A DNA stretch of 58,317 bases, from the NCBI GenBank assembly GCA_944385425.1, contig CALWXD010000047.1, positions 1-58,317 of the forward strand. The letters run 5' to 3'. The stretch comes from an uncultured Oscillospiraceae bacterium (GTDB lineage Bacteria; Bacillota; Clostridia; Oscillospirales; Oscillospiraceae). This document shows, piece after piece, positions 31,222 through 39,927 of this stretch (position 1 is the first letter of the stretch; each line of letters begins with the position of its first letter). A program made the translations under genes and the position numbers. The notes below the pieces were generated by a model. The model made no database searches and was not told where the DNA came from. It saw nothing but the letters and a program-made list of their open reading frames with translations.

Positions 31222-31719
31222 CTATGCGGTGATCTCCAGGATCCGCCGCGCGGTCTCCTCCACGGAGAGCCGGGTGGTGTCCAGCAGCGGGAGCCTCAAG
31301 GCGCGGCAGGCCGCGTCCCGGCTGAGGGAGCGCTCCACATCCGCCTCCGTCCCGCCCCGGGCCAAAATACGCCGGCGCAGCTCCCCCTCCGAGCAGGTGA
31401 GCACCACCGGTTTCCAGATCACCGGCAGCTCCGACAGCGCCCGTTCCAGGGCGTCCCAGGTCTCCGGCAGGTGCAGCACCCAGGAGAACACCACCCGCTC
31501 AAAATGTTCATTCCGCACAAAGCTTCGCAGCAGGTAGCAGATATTGTCCAGGGCCATGGCCCTCGTCGCGCTGTCAAAATGCCAGTCCCGCCCCTGCTGC
31601 CAGCACCAGTCCCCGTCCAGCCAGACCGAGCGGTGCAGGCCCTCCATCAAGCAGGCGGCGGCAGCGCTCTTCCCCGCGCCCATGGCCCCGGCGATGGCGA
31701 GAATGGCGGTCGATTCCAC
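31222..31719 (-). CDS. P-loop kinase-like NTPase
   Basis: A 165-aa protein with Walker A at residues about 10-18 (AGAMGAGKSAA), a WLDGDWCW strand resembling the substrate-binding DGD of small-molecule and nucleoside kinases, VVFSWVLHLPETWDAL, and a lid-like RRRILARGG. The C-terminus TRLSVEETARRILE is the usual terminal helix of such kinases. Substrate not recognisable. Start GTG 31719 behind GGGGGGAG. It begins only about 20 bp after the rpmE terminator, so its transcription probably relies on read-through or a promoter within rpmE. Confidence 0.78.
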   Translation of the reverse strand: MESTAILAIAGAMGAGKSAAAACLMEGLHRSVWLDGDWCWQQGRDWHFDSATRAMALDNICYLLRSFVRNEHFERVVFSWVLHLPETWDALERALSELPVIWKPVVLTCSEGELRRRILARGGTEADVERSLSRDAACRALRLPLLDTTRLSVEETARRILEITA

Positions 31720-31739
31720 AGCGGCTCCCCCCTTCCGGG

Positions 31740-31775
31740 CAAAAAAACACCGTGCCGCAAACTACGGCACGGTGC
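31740..31775 (-). terminator. Terminator of rpmE
   Basis: Minus strand CACCGTGCCG / CGGCACGGTG, 7-nt loop, then TTTTTTT. Confidence 0.9.
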
Positions 31776-31791
31776 GTTCGTTGTAATGCAA

Positions 31792-31995
31792 TTATTTGTC
31801 AAAGCCGAACTTCTTGTTGAACTTGGCAACACGCCCGCCGGTATCAACCAGTTTCTGCTTGCCGGTGAAGAAGGGGTGACACTTCGAGCAGACTTCCACG
31901 CGGATATCTTTCTTCGTGGAACCTGTCTCAATTACATTACCGCAGGCGCATTTAATCGTAGTCTGCTGATAATTGGGATGGATACCTTCCTTCAT
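31792..31995 (-). CDS. rpmE: 50S ribosomal protein L31
   Basis: A 67-aa L31 of the zinc-containing type: C16-x-C18 and C36-x-x-C39 are present, with the typical MKEGIHPNY start and [26 protein letters not shown]31 bridges ribosomal subunits at the central protuberance. Own promoter (32051-32079) and terminator. The leader can form a 7-bp hairpin CTTTCCT/AGGAAAG near the Shine-Dalgarno, possibly autogenous control; this is inference. Confidence 0.97.
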   Translation of the reverse strand: MKEGIHPNYQQTTIKCACGNVIETGSTKKDIRVEVCSKCHPFFTGKQKLVDTGGRVAKFNKKFGFDK

Positions 31996-32050
31996 TGCTC
32001 TTGTTCACCTCTTTCCTCACAAATTAACTCTCCTAGGAAAGCCGAATGGT

Positions 32051-32079
32051 ATTGTACCACGGTTTTTTCTAAAATGCAA
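32051..32079 (-). promoter_or_regulatory. Sigma-A promoter of rpmE
   Basis: Minus strand TTGCAT - 17 bp - TACAAT with extended TGG; leader about 48 nt. Confidence 0.68.
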
Positions 32080-32159
32080 GCCCTTTTTTGCTTTTTTGCG
32101 GGCCCGGGCGCCGCGCCCGGGCCGCCCGGAGGCGTCCGGCGCAGCCAGATGCCCGCCCG

Positions 32160-35100
32160 TCACAGCTCCACGGCGTCGCCGGTGTGGAAGTAGTAGAGCA
32201 CCCGGCGGCACACGGGCCGCTCGAAGATCCGCTCCAGCGCCGCGGCATAGGCCGCCACCTGGGGGCGGTACTCCTCCGTCCGCTGCCGCTGGGCCTCCCC
32301 ATAGACCCGGTCGGTCTTGAAGTCCACCACCACAAGGCCCGCCGGCGTTTCAAAAAAGCTGTCCACCACGCCCTGGAGGAGCACCTCCTCCCCCGCCGCC
32401 GCCGGGCCCAGCACCGTGTCCGCGGGCACCAGCAGGGAGAAACAGAACTCCCGCCGCAGCCCCTCGCCCCGGCGCATCTCCTCCGCCAGCGGGGAGCGCA
32501 GGAACCGCTCCACGGCGGCGCAGTCCACCGCGTCCGCCTGGGCCCGGGTGATCCGCCCCTGGGCCGCCATCTCCTCCACCGCGGCGGGGACATCCGCCGT
32601 ACAGAGGTCCAGATACTGCATCACCGCGTGGAGGGCGGTGCCCCGCTCCGCCGCGGTCAGCTGCTTTTCCCCGCTGCGGATAAACCGCGGGCGGGGAAAG
32701 GCCCCGGCGGGGACCGGGGGGCGGAGGGTCCCCTCGGCGATCTGCTGGTCCGGGTCCCGCCCCTTCAGCTGGGTGGCGGTGACCTTGGTGGGTAGGGCCT
32801 CCGCCGCCTGGTGGGGATAGACAAAGCCCAGCAGTGCCGGGTCAAAGGCCAGCGGAGGATACTTTTCCCCCTCCGCCCCGTCTGCCAGGCGGCCCCGGCA
32901 GCCGCCGGGGGCAAAGTCCTCCCCGCTGTGGACCAGCACGGTCCACGGCGCATCATCCAGGGCGGGGGCCGCCGCGGGCTCCGCATCCGCCAGGGCCCAG
33001 AGGGGGCGGGCCTCCGGCCGGCTCAGAAGGGCCAGCAAAATCCAGTCCCCCAGGCAGGCCGCCCCCTCCACGGCGTTGGGCGCCACCGGGCGGAGGGCGG
33101 AGGCGGTAAGCCGGGCGAGGCGCGCTGCGGCGTTGCGCAGGGTGGAGACCAGGATCAGCCGCTCCTTGGGCCGGGTCATGGCCACATACAGCACCCGCAT
33201 CTCCTCCGAGAGCATCTCCCGGGAGACGGCCCCCTCGATGGCGGAGCGGGCGGCGGTGGGATAACTGATCCGCCGCTCCAAATCCACCCGCTTTGGCCCC
33301 AGGCCGTAGACCGGATGGACCAGCACCGGCGAGCGCTGGTCCTGGCGGTTGAAGCTCCGGCTGAGGTCCGCCAGGATGACAATGGGAAACTCCAGCCCCT
33401 TGGAGCGGTGGATGCTCATGATCTGCACCCCCTCCGCCGCCCCTCTGGCGCTGGCGGCGGGCTGCCGCCCGTCCTCCATCATCTCCCTTAGGTGGGACAC
33501 ATAGGCGAACAGCCCCCTGTATCCCGCCGCCTCGAAGGCGCAGGCGTTCTCCTGCAGCGTCGCCAGGTTTTCCCGGCGCAGCGCGCCGCCGGGCATGGCG
33601 CCGAAGACGGCGGGCAGGTGGAGCTGGTCGTAGATCCGCCACAGGAGCTGGTGGACCGGCAGGTCCCTGGCGGCCTCCCGCAGCCGGGACAGCAGCGCGA
33701 GAAAGGCCGCCGCGTCCTCCTCCCCCCGCGCCGCGGCGCTCTCCAGCGCGCCGTAGAACTCCCCCTTGGGGCAGGCGCCCCGCAGCAGGGCCAGCCGGTC
33801 CGGTGAAAAGCCGAATACCGGGGAGCGGAGGACGGAGATCAGCGGCACGTCCTGGTGGGGGTTGTCGATGAGGCACAGGAGGTTGTAGGTCACCGCCACC
33901 TCCATGGCGGCGAAGAAGTCCCCGGTCTCCTGGCTGGCGCAGGGGATCCCCTGGTCCTGCAGGGCCTTGATATAGGTCATGAGGTGGGCGTTGGGGCTGC
34001 GCATTAGGATGGCGATATCGCCGCTGCGGCAGGGGCGGAGGGCCTTCTCCCCCTCGTCATAGACGAGGCAGGGGTCCTCCAGGAGGGCCCGGACCCGCTC
34101 CGCCACAAAGCGGGCCTCCGCGGCGTGGGCGTCCATCCCCCGGGCGCCCTGCCCCGGCGCGGGCAGGTCCAGCAGGTGGAACTCCACCCCGCCCCGGCTC
34201 ACGTCCTCCGACGGGCCGGGGTAGAGCCGCTCCTCCGCGCCGTAGTCCATCTCCCCCACCTCCGGGGACATGATGCCGGAAAAGACGAAGTTGGCCGCGT
34301 CCAGGATCTCCCGCCGGGAGCGGAAGTTGTTGGAGAGGAGGATCTTCCGGTCCTCCCCCTCCTCCGCCTCCGCCGCCGGGCGGAAGGAGCGGTACTTCCT
34401 TAGGAAGATGGTGGGGTCCGCCAGGCGGAACCGGTAGATGCTCTGTTTCACGTCCCCCACGCAGAAGAGATTGCGGCGCTGGGCGGACAGGGCCTCAAAG
34501 ATGCAGTTTTGCACCTCGTTGGTGTCCTGGTACTCGTCCACCATGATCTCCGCGTACCGCGCCCCCACCCGCTGGCACAGCTCCGTGGGCGTCCCGTCCT
34601 CCCCCAGGAGGAGGGCGATGGCGTAGTGCTCCTGGTCGGAGAAATCCGCCGCGTTGCGCCGGACCTTTTCCCGGGAAAAGCTGCGGGAAAAGTCCTCCGT
34701 TAGGCGCAGCAGCGCCGCCATGGCCGGGGCCACGGCGCCAAGGTCCTCCATGGCCTCCGCCGCCGTCACATCCAGGGAGCCGAGGGCCTTCTCCAGCTCC
34801 TTTTTGCTGGCGTCCCACTGAGCCTTGACCCGGTTCTTCAGCGCCGGGTCCTCCGGCTTTCGCACCGCCCCCAGCCGGATAGGGACCAGCGACGCACCGG
34901 CCACGGCGTCCCAGCCCCGGGCGCACCGGGCCAAGAGCTCCTCCAGCTCCTCCACCCGCCGGGAAAAGCCCGGTCCGTAGGCGGCGGAGATCTTCTGGTC
35001 CCCCGCCATCTCTGTAAGGCACCAGGCGAGGCAGTCCCGCCAGTGCCGGAGCTTTCGCTCCAGCCGCTCCAGCAGCAAGGCGGCGTAGGGCGTTCCGTCA

Positions 35101-35741
35101 AAGTCCGCGGGCAGGCGCTCCCAGCGGCGGACCTCCCCCTCCAGCCAGCGGTAGGGGTAGGCGTGGCGCTGGAGCTTATCGCTCAGCTGCAGCACCAGCT
35201 CCTCCAGGCCGCTGTCGTCCCGGCCAAAGCCGAAGGTGTCCGCCAGCAGGCGGCCGCCGGGGTTCTCCCCCCGCTCCACGGCGGCGTAAAACCGCTCCAT
35301 CACCTCCCGCAGCACCCGGCGGCGGAGAAGGTCCGCCTCCCCCTCGTCCAGCACCCGGAAATCCGCCGTGAGGCTCTCCTCCCCATAGGCGGGCAGGAGG
35401 TGGGCGTTCTCCCGGATCAGCGCGGCGCAGAAGGCGTCCACGGTCTTGATGTCGGCGCGGTAGAGACGGAAGAGCTGCTGCTGGAGGTGGTAGCCGCCGC
35501 TTTGGGCCAGCCGGGCCGCCAGGTCCCCGGCGATCCGGCTGCGCAGCTCCGCCGCCGCGGCACGGGTGTAGGTGATGATGAGGAAGTCGTCGATATTCCG
35601 TCCCTCCTCCAGCACATAGCGAAACAGCCGCTCCACCAGCACCCGGGTCTTGCCGGAGCCGGCGGCGGCGGACACCAGGAGATTGCCGCCCCGGTTTTCC
35701 ACCACGGCCCGCTGCTGGTCGGTTAAAGTCAGCTTTCCCAC
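32160..35741 (-). CDS. addA: ATP-dependent helicase/nuclease subunit A (AddA)
   Basis: A 1193-aa UvrD-like helicase with a RecB-type nuclease. Walker A SAAAGSGKTRVLVERL (residues about 23-38); motif Ia IITYTRAAAAELRSRI; motif II VDEYQDTNEVQ; motif III GDVKQSIYRFR; motif IV-VI IMSIHRSKGLEFPIVILAD and YVAMTRPKERLIL. The C-terminal nuclease ends VVDSFFETPAGLVVVDFKTD. With AddB it resects double-strand breaks for RecA. Start GTG 35741 behind AAAGGAGG; overlaps addB by 13 bp, in the usual addB-addA order. Confidence 0.96.
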   Translation of the reverse strand: MGKLTLTDQQRAVVENRGGNLLVSAAAGSGKTRVLVERLFRYVLEEGRNIDDFLIITYTRAAAAELRSRIAGDLAARLAQSGGYHLQQQLFRLYRADIKTVDAFCAALIRENAHLLPAYGEESLTADFRVLDEGEADLLRRRVLREVMERFYAAVERGENPGGRLLADTFGFGRDDSGLEELVLQLSDKLQRHAYPYRWLEGEVRRWERLPADFDGTPYAALLLERLERKLRHWRDCLAWCLTEMAGDQKISAAYGPGFSRRVEELEELLARCARGWDAVAGASLVPIRLGAVRKPEDPALKNRVKAQWDASKKELEKALGSLDVTAAEAMEDLGAVAPAMAALLRLTEDFSRSFSREKVRRNAADFSDQEHYAIALLLGEDGTPTELCQRVGARYAEIMVDEYQDTNEVQNCIFEALSAQRRNLFCVGDVKQSIYRFRLADPTIFLRKYRSFRPAAEAEEGEDRKILLSNNFRSRREILDAANFVFSGIMSPEVGEMDYGAEERLYPGPSEDVSRGGVEFHLLDLPAPGQGARGMDAHAAEARFVAERVRALLEDPCLVYDEGEKALRPCRSGDIAILMRSPNAHLMTYIKALQDQGIPCASQETGDFFAAMEVAVTYNLLCLIDNPHQDVPLISVLRSPVFGFSPDRLALLRGACPKGEFYGALESAAARGEEDAAAFLALLSRLREAARDLPVHQLLWRIYDQLHLPAVFGAMPGGALRRENLATLQENACAFEAAGYRGLFAYVSHLREMMEDGRQPAASARGAAEGVQIMSIHRSKGLEFPIVILADLSRSFNRQDQRSPVLVHPVYGLGPKRVDLERRISYPTAARSAIEGAVSREMLSEEMRVLYVAMTRPKERLILVSTLRNAAARLARLTASALRPVAPNAVEGAACLGDWILLALLSRPEARPLWALADAEPAAAPALDDAPWTVLVHSGEDFAPGGCRGRLADGAEGEKYPPLAFDPALLGFVYPHQAAEALPTKVTATQLKGRDPDQQIAEGTLRPPVPAGAFPRPRFIRSGEKQLTAAERGTALHAVMQYLDLCTADVPAAVEEMAAQGRITRAQADAVDCAAVERFLRSPLAEEMRRGEGLRREFCFSLLVPADTVLGPAAAGEEVLLQGVVDSFFETPAGLVVVDFKTDRVYGEAQRQRTEEYRPQVAAYAAALERIFERPVCRRVLYYFHTGDAVEL

Positions 35742-38700
35742 GGCGCGCCTCCTTTCTCTGTCTCCCCCAGGGTCTTATCCACCTGCGCCCAGAAGTCCTG
35801 GTCGTCCATTTTGTAGAGATAGCGGACGCGGTCCTCCGCCTGGCCGTCCATAAAGTGGCAGCAGGCGGCAAATTCGCAGTAGCGGCAGGCGTTGTCCGCG
35901 TCGCTGCGGTACCAGGGGTCCGCGGTGATCTCCCCCTTGTGGATCTCCTGGCCGATGGCGGCCAGGGTCTTATCGAGAAACCGGCTGAGCTTGCCCAGCT
36001 CCGCCGCCGTGGCCACCCCGTGGGTGATGTTCCCCTCCCTGTCCAGCGCCAGGGGCAGAAAGCGGGGCGTGGTGAGAGCGTCGTGCTCCATGGCCTCCAG
36101 CACCCGCCGGTCGTTGAGGAGCATGCCGCTGCGGCGCAGCTCCGCCTCCATGGCCCGGCGGATCTCCCCGGGCGAGGCGCCACGGGGCAGGCTGAGGATG
36201 GTGTCCCTGGCCGGGAAGTACAGCACCCCCGCCGGGACGACCTCCCGGTTCCCGAAGAGCCGTCCCCCCTCCCGCTGCAGGGCGAAGAGGTAGAGGAGCA
36301 TCTGAAGGTTCATGCCCCGGGCGATGTCGGAGAGCTCAAAGGATTTTTTCCCGGTCTTGTAGTCCACCACCCGGAGGTAGAGCTTATCCCCATCTACCCA
36401 GCCGTCCACCCGGTCCACCTGGCCGCTGACAGAGAGGCCCGCAAGCTCCGGCGCGTCGATGGTCACCGCCGGCAGCCGCCCCCCCTCGTCGCTGAAGGTC
36501 AGCTCAAAGGCCAGGGGGACAAACTGGGAACAGCGCAGCTCCTCCACCGCGTTGGCGGCCACCCGCCCCGCCGTGTCCTCCAGACGGCGGAGGAGGTAGC
36601 GCAGCCGGGCCGTCTGCTCCTCCATGGGGCCCACCGCCTCCTGGAGGTAGGCGTGGACATGGAGGGCGGCCCGGCGCCGCAGCTCCTTCTCTGTCAGCTG
36701 CGCCAAATCGCCCGCCCGACTGGTGTCCTCCAGCACATGCTGCAGCACATAGTGCTGGAAATTTCCCACCTGCAGCGCGTCAAAGGAGGCGCTCTGCCGC
36801 TCCCTGGCCCTCAAACCGTAGCGCATGAAGTAGGCGAAATGGCAGGTGCGCACCTGGTCGATGCGGCTGGCGGAGAGGCGGATCTCCCTGCCGTAGAGGG
36901 CCTGAACCGCCGCCGGCGAGAGGGCGCCCCGGCGCATGCCGCTCCCCCGGCGGATCCCCTCCAGAGCGTCCGCCCACCCCGGCCGCCCCTGGAAATAGGA
37001 CAGGAGCGCCGGGTCCCCGGTGGTGGCCGCCACGTCAAAGGCGGGCAGCTCAGCTGTCAAGCGAAACACCTTTTCAGCCCTTTCCCGCTCAAAGCGCACC
37101 CCCGGCAAGAGGGCCAGCATGCGGCTGACAATAAAGGCGGGGCGGAGGGCCGTCCCGTCCTGGGCGGCGGTGGGGTAGCTGACAAAAAGGCCCTTCTCCG
37201 GCTTGGCGATGGCGGCGTAGATATTCTGCAGCTCCATGTGGAGAAGGTCCATGCCGTGGGGGGCCAGGCGGAGGCCGCGGTCCAGCAGCAGGTCCCTCTC
37301 CTCGTCGGTGAGGATCCCCTCGCCGCCCACCGTGGGCAGCACATGGTCGTTGGCCCCCAGCAAAAAGAGGTATTTCACCCGGTGGCGGTCGTTCATGGAG
37401 ATCTCGGAGAAGGCCGTCTGGTCCATGGCCGCCGGGATGGTCCCCACGCTGTACTGGCTCACCACCAGGCGGAGGAGCCGGTAAAACTCCTCCGTGGACA
37501 GGGGGGCGTCCCCCAGGATCTCCGCAAACTGATCCATGATGCGGCACAGCAGCTCCCACAGCTGCCGGTACTCCTCCGCCAGCTGCAGCCGCCCCTCCTG
37601 CCGCAGCGCCTGCGTCCGCCGCTCCAGCCGCTCGGGCAGGCAGATCTCCTCCAGAAAGCGGTAGAGCGCCTCCAGGCAGGCCCGCGCCGTGCCGGCCGCC
37701 TTGAGCGCTGCGGCAAAGGCCGCCAGGGGCGGACGGATCTTTTCCCGGGCGGCGTGGATCTCCTCCAGCAGCGCCTCCCGCTCCGGCGTCAGCTCCGCGC
37801 CGTACCCCGCCGGATTTGCCGTCCACTTCTCCTCCCGCAGCCACATCCGGCCGGCGATCTCCCAGGTCAGCACATAGTTCTCCAGCAGATCGCAGTCCCG
37901 GTCCGTAAGGCCGGTGAGGCCGGTCTTCAGAAAGCGGAACATGTCCTCATAGGCAAAGCCGTCGATCACCGCCTTGAGGGCAAAGAGCACCAGGGCCATC
38001 ACCGGCTTGTCCCCCAGGTCGCTGCGCCGGCTGAGGTAGACGGGGACGCCGTAGCGGCGGAAGATCCCCTCCACCGCGGCCTCATAATCCGCCAGATTCC
38101 GCACCGCCACGCCGAAATCCCGGTACCGCAGCCCCTCCCTGGCCACCATGGTCCGGATGCAGGCGGCGGCATGCTCCACCTCGGAGGTAACCGTCTCCGC
38201 CTCGTAGAGGCGCACCTGGTCACAGGGGCCCTCCCATGGGGCCCCCTGGCCGAACAGGTGCCGCTCCAGGTGCTGGAGGGCTGTCTCAGGCGGGCGTGGC
38301 GGGTCCGCCGGCAGGTCCTCCACAGGGGAGCCCGCCTCCGCCGCCAGGCGCACCAGGCGGTCGTATGCCCGGTTGCCCGCCTGGAAGATCTCCAGGTCGT
38401 TTCCCGCCTCCCCCAGAAGGGCCGCCGTGACGCTCTCCGCCCGGCGGAGAAGGATGGCGATCACCGCCAGCTCCTGGGCGGTAAAGTGGGCAAACCCATC
38501 CAGATAGACGTCCGCGCCCGCGGCGCAGCCGGAGCGCGGCAGCGCCTCCAGCAGCCGCTCCATCTCGTCGGCCAGGTGGGTCTCCCCGCCTCTGAGCTTC
38601 GCCTGGTAGACGCCGCAGATGAGGGCGATATCCCGCAGCTTGTCCCCCACGTCGCCCCCCAGGCCCTCCGCCTGCTCCAGGAGGGCCTCCGGCGGGACCT

Positions 38701-39085
38701 GGTAGCGCTGCAGCTCCTCCGCCAGCTGGATAAACCCCTGGAGAAACGCGGCCTTCTGGGAGGGGCGGCGGTAGACCCGCAGATCCCCGCCCAGCTCCTG
38801 CAGCGTCCGGTGCATCAGCAGCACCTTTCCCCCGCCGTCCAGCACCGGGATCCCGGCGCCGCCCACCTCCGCCAGGACGCGGCGGGCCAGGCGGCGGAAG
38901 GTCATCACCTCCGCAAAGCGGCTGGCCCCGTCGCCGCAGGCGCGGCACAGGTCCACCTCCGCGGCGTAGGAGGCGTGGTCCGGCACCAGGAGGATCTGCC
39001 GCCGCTCTGCCCCCCTCTCCCGGATCCGCTCCAGAATCCTCCTGGATTTTCCCGTGTCGGCCCGGCTACGCATCAAGTACAGCAT
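35729..39085 (-). CDS. addB: ATP-dependent helicase/nuclease subunit B (AddB)
   Basis: An 1118-aa partner of AddA. The N-terminus LYLMRSRADTGKSRRILE corresponds to the AddB P-loop, but the first Gly is Ser. The C-terminal nuclease has GQVDRVDGW and LRVVDYKTGKKSF. Four Cys fit the Fe-S staple: one in QVRTCHFAYFMRYGL and the group NACRYCEFAACCHF. ATG 39085 was preferred to the longer frame, which runs through a terminator; AGGAG is about 10 nt upstream. Confidence 0.95.
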   Translation of the reverse strand: MLYLMRSRADTGKSRRILERIRERGAERRQILLVPDHASYAAEVDLCRACGDGASRFAEVMTFRRLARRVLAEVGGAGIPVLDGGGKVLLMHRTLQELGGDLRVYRRPSQKAAFLQGFIQLAEELQRYQVPPEALLEQAEGLGGDVGDKLRDIALICGVYQAKLRGGETHLADEMERLLEALPRSGCAAGADVYLDGFAHFTAQELAVIAILLRRAESVTAALLGEAGNDLEIFQAGNRAYDRLVRLAAEAGSPVEDLPADPPRPPETALQHLERHLFGQGAPWEGPCDQVRLYEAETVTSEVEHAAACIRTMVAREGLRYRDFGVAVRNLADYEAAVEGIFRRYGVPVYLSRRSDLGDKPVMALVLFALKAVIDGFAYEDMFRFLKTGLTGLTDRDCDLLENYVLTWEIAGRMWLREEKWTANPAGYGAELTPEREALLEEIHAAREKIRPPLAAFAAALKAAGTARACLEALYRFLEEICLPERLERRTQALRQEGRLQLAEEYRQLWELLCRIMDQFAEILGDAPLSTEEFYRLLRLVVSQYSVGTIPAAMDQTAFSEISMNDRHRVKYLFLLGANDHVLPTVGGEGILTDEERDLLLDRGLRLAPHGMDLLHMELQNIYAAIAKPEKGLFVSYPTAAQDGTALRPAFIVSRMLALLPGVRFERERAEKVFRLTAELPAFDVAATTGDPALLSYFQGRPGWADALEGIRRGSGMRRGALSPAAVQALYGREIRLSASRIDQVRTCHFAYFMRYGLRARERQSASFDALQVGNFQHYVLQHVLEDTSRAGDLAQLTEKELRRRAALHVHAYLQEAVGPMEEQTARLRYLLRRLEDTAGRVAANAVEELRCSQFVPLAFELTFSDEGGRLPAVTIDAPELAGLSVSGQVDRVDGWVDGDKLYLRVVDYKTGKKSFELSDIARGMNLQMLLYLFALQREGGRLFGNREVVPAGVLYFPARDTILSLPRGASPGEIRRAMEAELRRSGMLLNDRRVLEAMEHDALTTPRFLPLALDREGNITHGVATAAELGKLSRFLDKTLAAIGQEIHKGEITADPWYRSDADNACRYCEFAACCHFMDGQAEDRVRYLYKMDDQDFWAQVDKTLGETEKGGAPWES

Positions 39086-39120
39086 CCGCTCACCGCTCCT
39101 CTCTCCAAAATTTCCAGCGA

Positions 39121-39150
39121 GAAAAAGAGACGGGGCGGTCCCCGTCTCAC
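39121..39150 (-). terminator. Terminator before addB
   Basis: Minus strand GAGACGGGG / CCCCGTCTC (loop ACCG), then TTTTTC; closes the trpS-wecB-39163 operon. Confidence 0.85.
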
Positions 39151-39162
39151 TGTCGCCGCGGG

Positions 39163-39912
39163 CTACGGCTGTTCCATCGCCGTGCCGTCCGGCAGCAAAA
39201 AGACCTCCGCCGCCGGCGCGGTGGCGTCCACCGTCAGCGCCGTCATCCGATAGACCAGCTCCCCCCACTGATAGGTCTCCGCCGCCGCCAAAAGCCCGGT
39301 CTCCGTGGAGATCCAGTACTGGGTGTAGTACCCGTCCCCATCCGGCATGGTCTCCACCGCAATGCAGTAGAGCCCCTCATAGTCCCCGTAGGAGGCGCTG
39401 GCAATCTCGCCGGCCGGCAGGTCCAGGATCTCCTCATAGGTGGGCAGGCGCTGCTCGCTGTCGCTGGTAAAGGCCCCGGCGCTCAGGGCGACCCACTCCC
39501 GGGCGTCGTCATACCAGATGCAGCTGGTAATCCCGTCGGTCAAAAGGTGGCGGACGCTGCCGTCCGCCTGACGGGTGTCCACCCGGGTGAGGCCGCCGCT
39601 GACCGCCGTCTGCAGCTGGGTCTCCCGGGAGCCGCCCTCCCAGAAGATCTCCACCGTGACCGGCCGGCTGTAGGCCTCCAGCCGGTCCATGGTGGCCACC
39701 GCCCGCTGCACGGTCTCCGGCGTAATGTCCACAAGGCCCAGGGCAAAGGCGTCGCCCTCGCCCTCCTCCCCCTCCCCGGCGGAGTCCTCCGCGCTGCCTG
39801 GCAGCTGGATGTGGTCCGCCTGGCGGGCTGTGCTGGTGACGAAAATCACCACCACGATCACAAGCAGGATGCCAAAGCCCAGGCCGAGCATGGTCATTCT
39901 CTGCCGATCCAT
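39163..39912 (-). CDS. Membrane-anchored extracytoplasmic protein, LolA-like?
   Basis: A 249-aa protein with an N-terminal membrane anchor (residues about 7-26, MLGLGFGILLVIVVVIFV), an acidic linker (SAEDSAGEGEEGEGD) and a beta-rich outer domain. Alternating strands such as YYTQYWISTETGLLAAAETYQWGELVYRM, ending VFLLPDGTAM, resemble the LolA/LppX half-barrel seen in clostridial lipoproteins such as GerS; that match is by eye and weak. No catalytic motif. ATG 39912 has GGAGG 7-8 nt upstream. Last gene of the trpS-tagO-wecB operon, 15 bp after wecB, so a cell-envelope role is plausible. Confidence 0.65.
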   Translation of the reverse strand: MDRQRMTMLGLGFGILLVIVVVIFVTSTARQADHIQLPGSAEDSAGEGEEGEGDAFALGLVDITPETVQRAVATMDRLEAYSRPVTVEIFWEGGSRETQLQTAVSGGLTRVDTRQADGSVRHLLTDGITSCIWYDDAREWVALSAGAFTSDSEQRLPTYEEILDLPAGEIASASYGDYEGLYCIAVETMPDGDGYYTQYWISTETGLLAAAETYQWGELVYRMTALTVDATAPAAEVFLLPDGTAMEQP

Positions 39913-39927
39913 TTGGCATCCTCCCTC

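Noticed and set aside
32085-32123. GC hairpin (GGCCCGGGCG/CGCCCGGGCC) after addA as a terminator
   Set aside because: In the addA direction the stem is followed by A-runs in the RNA and not T-runs; it cannot act as an intrinsic terminator that way.
35855-39253. Very long open frame (about 1130 codons) on the strand opposite addB
   Set aside because: It mirrors the codon structure of addB, is low-complexity (Leu/Gln/His/Gly/Arg-rich), lacks a Shine-Dalgarno and has no recognisable motif; typical of GC-rich antisense frames.
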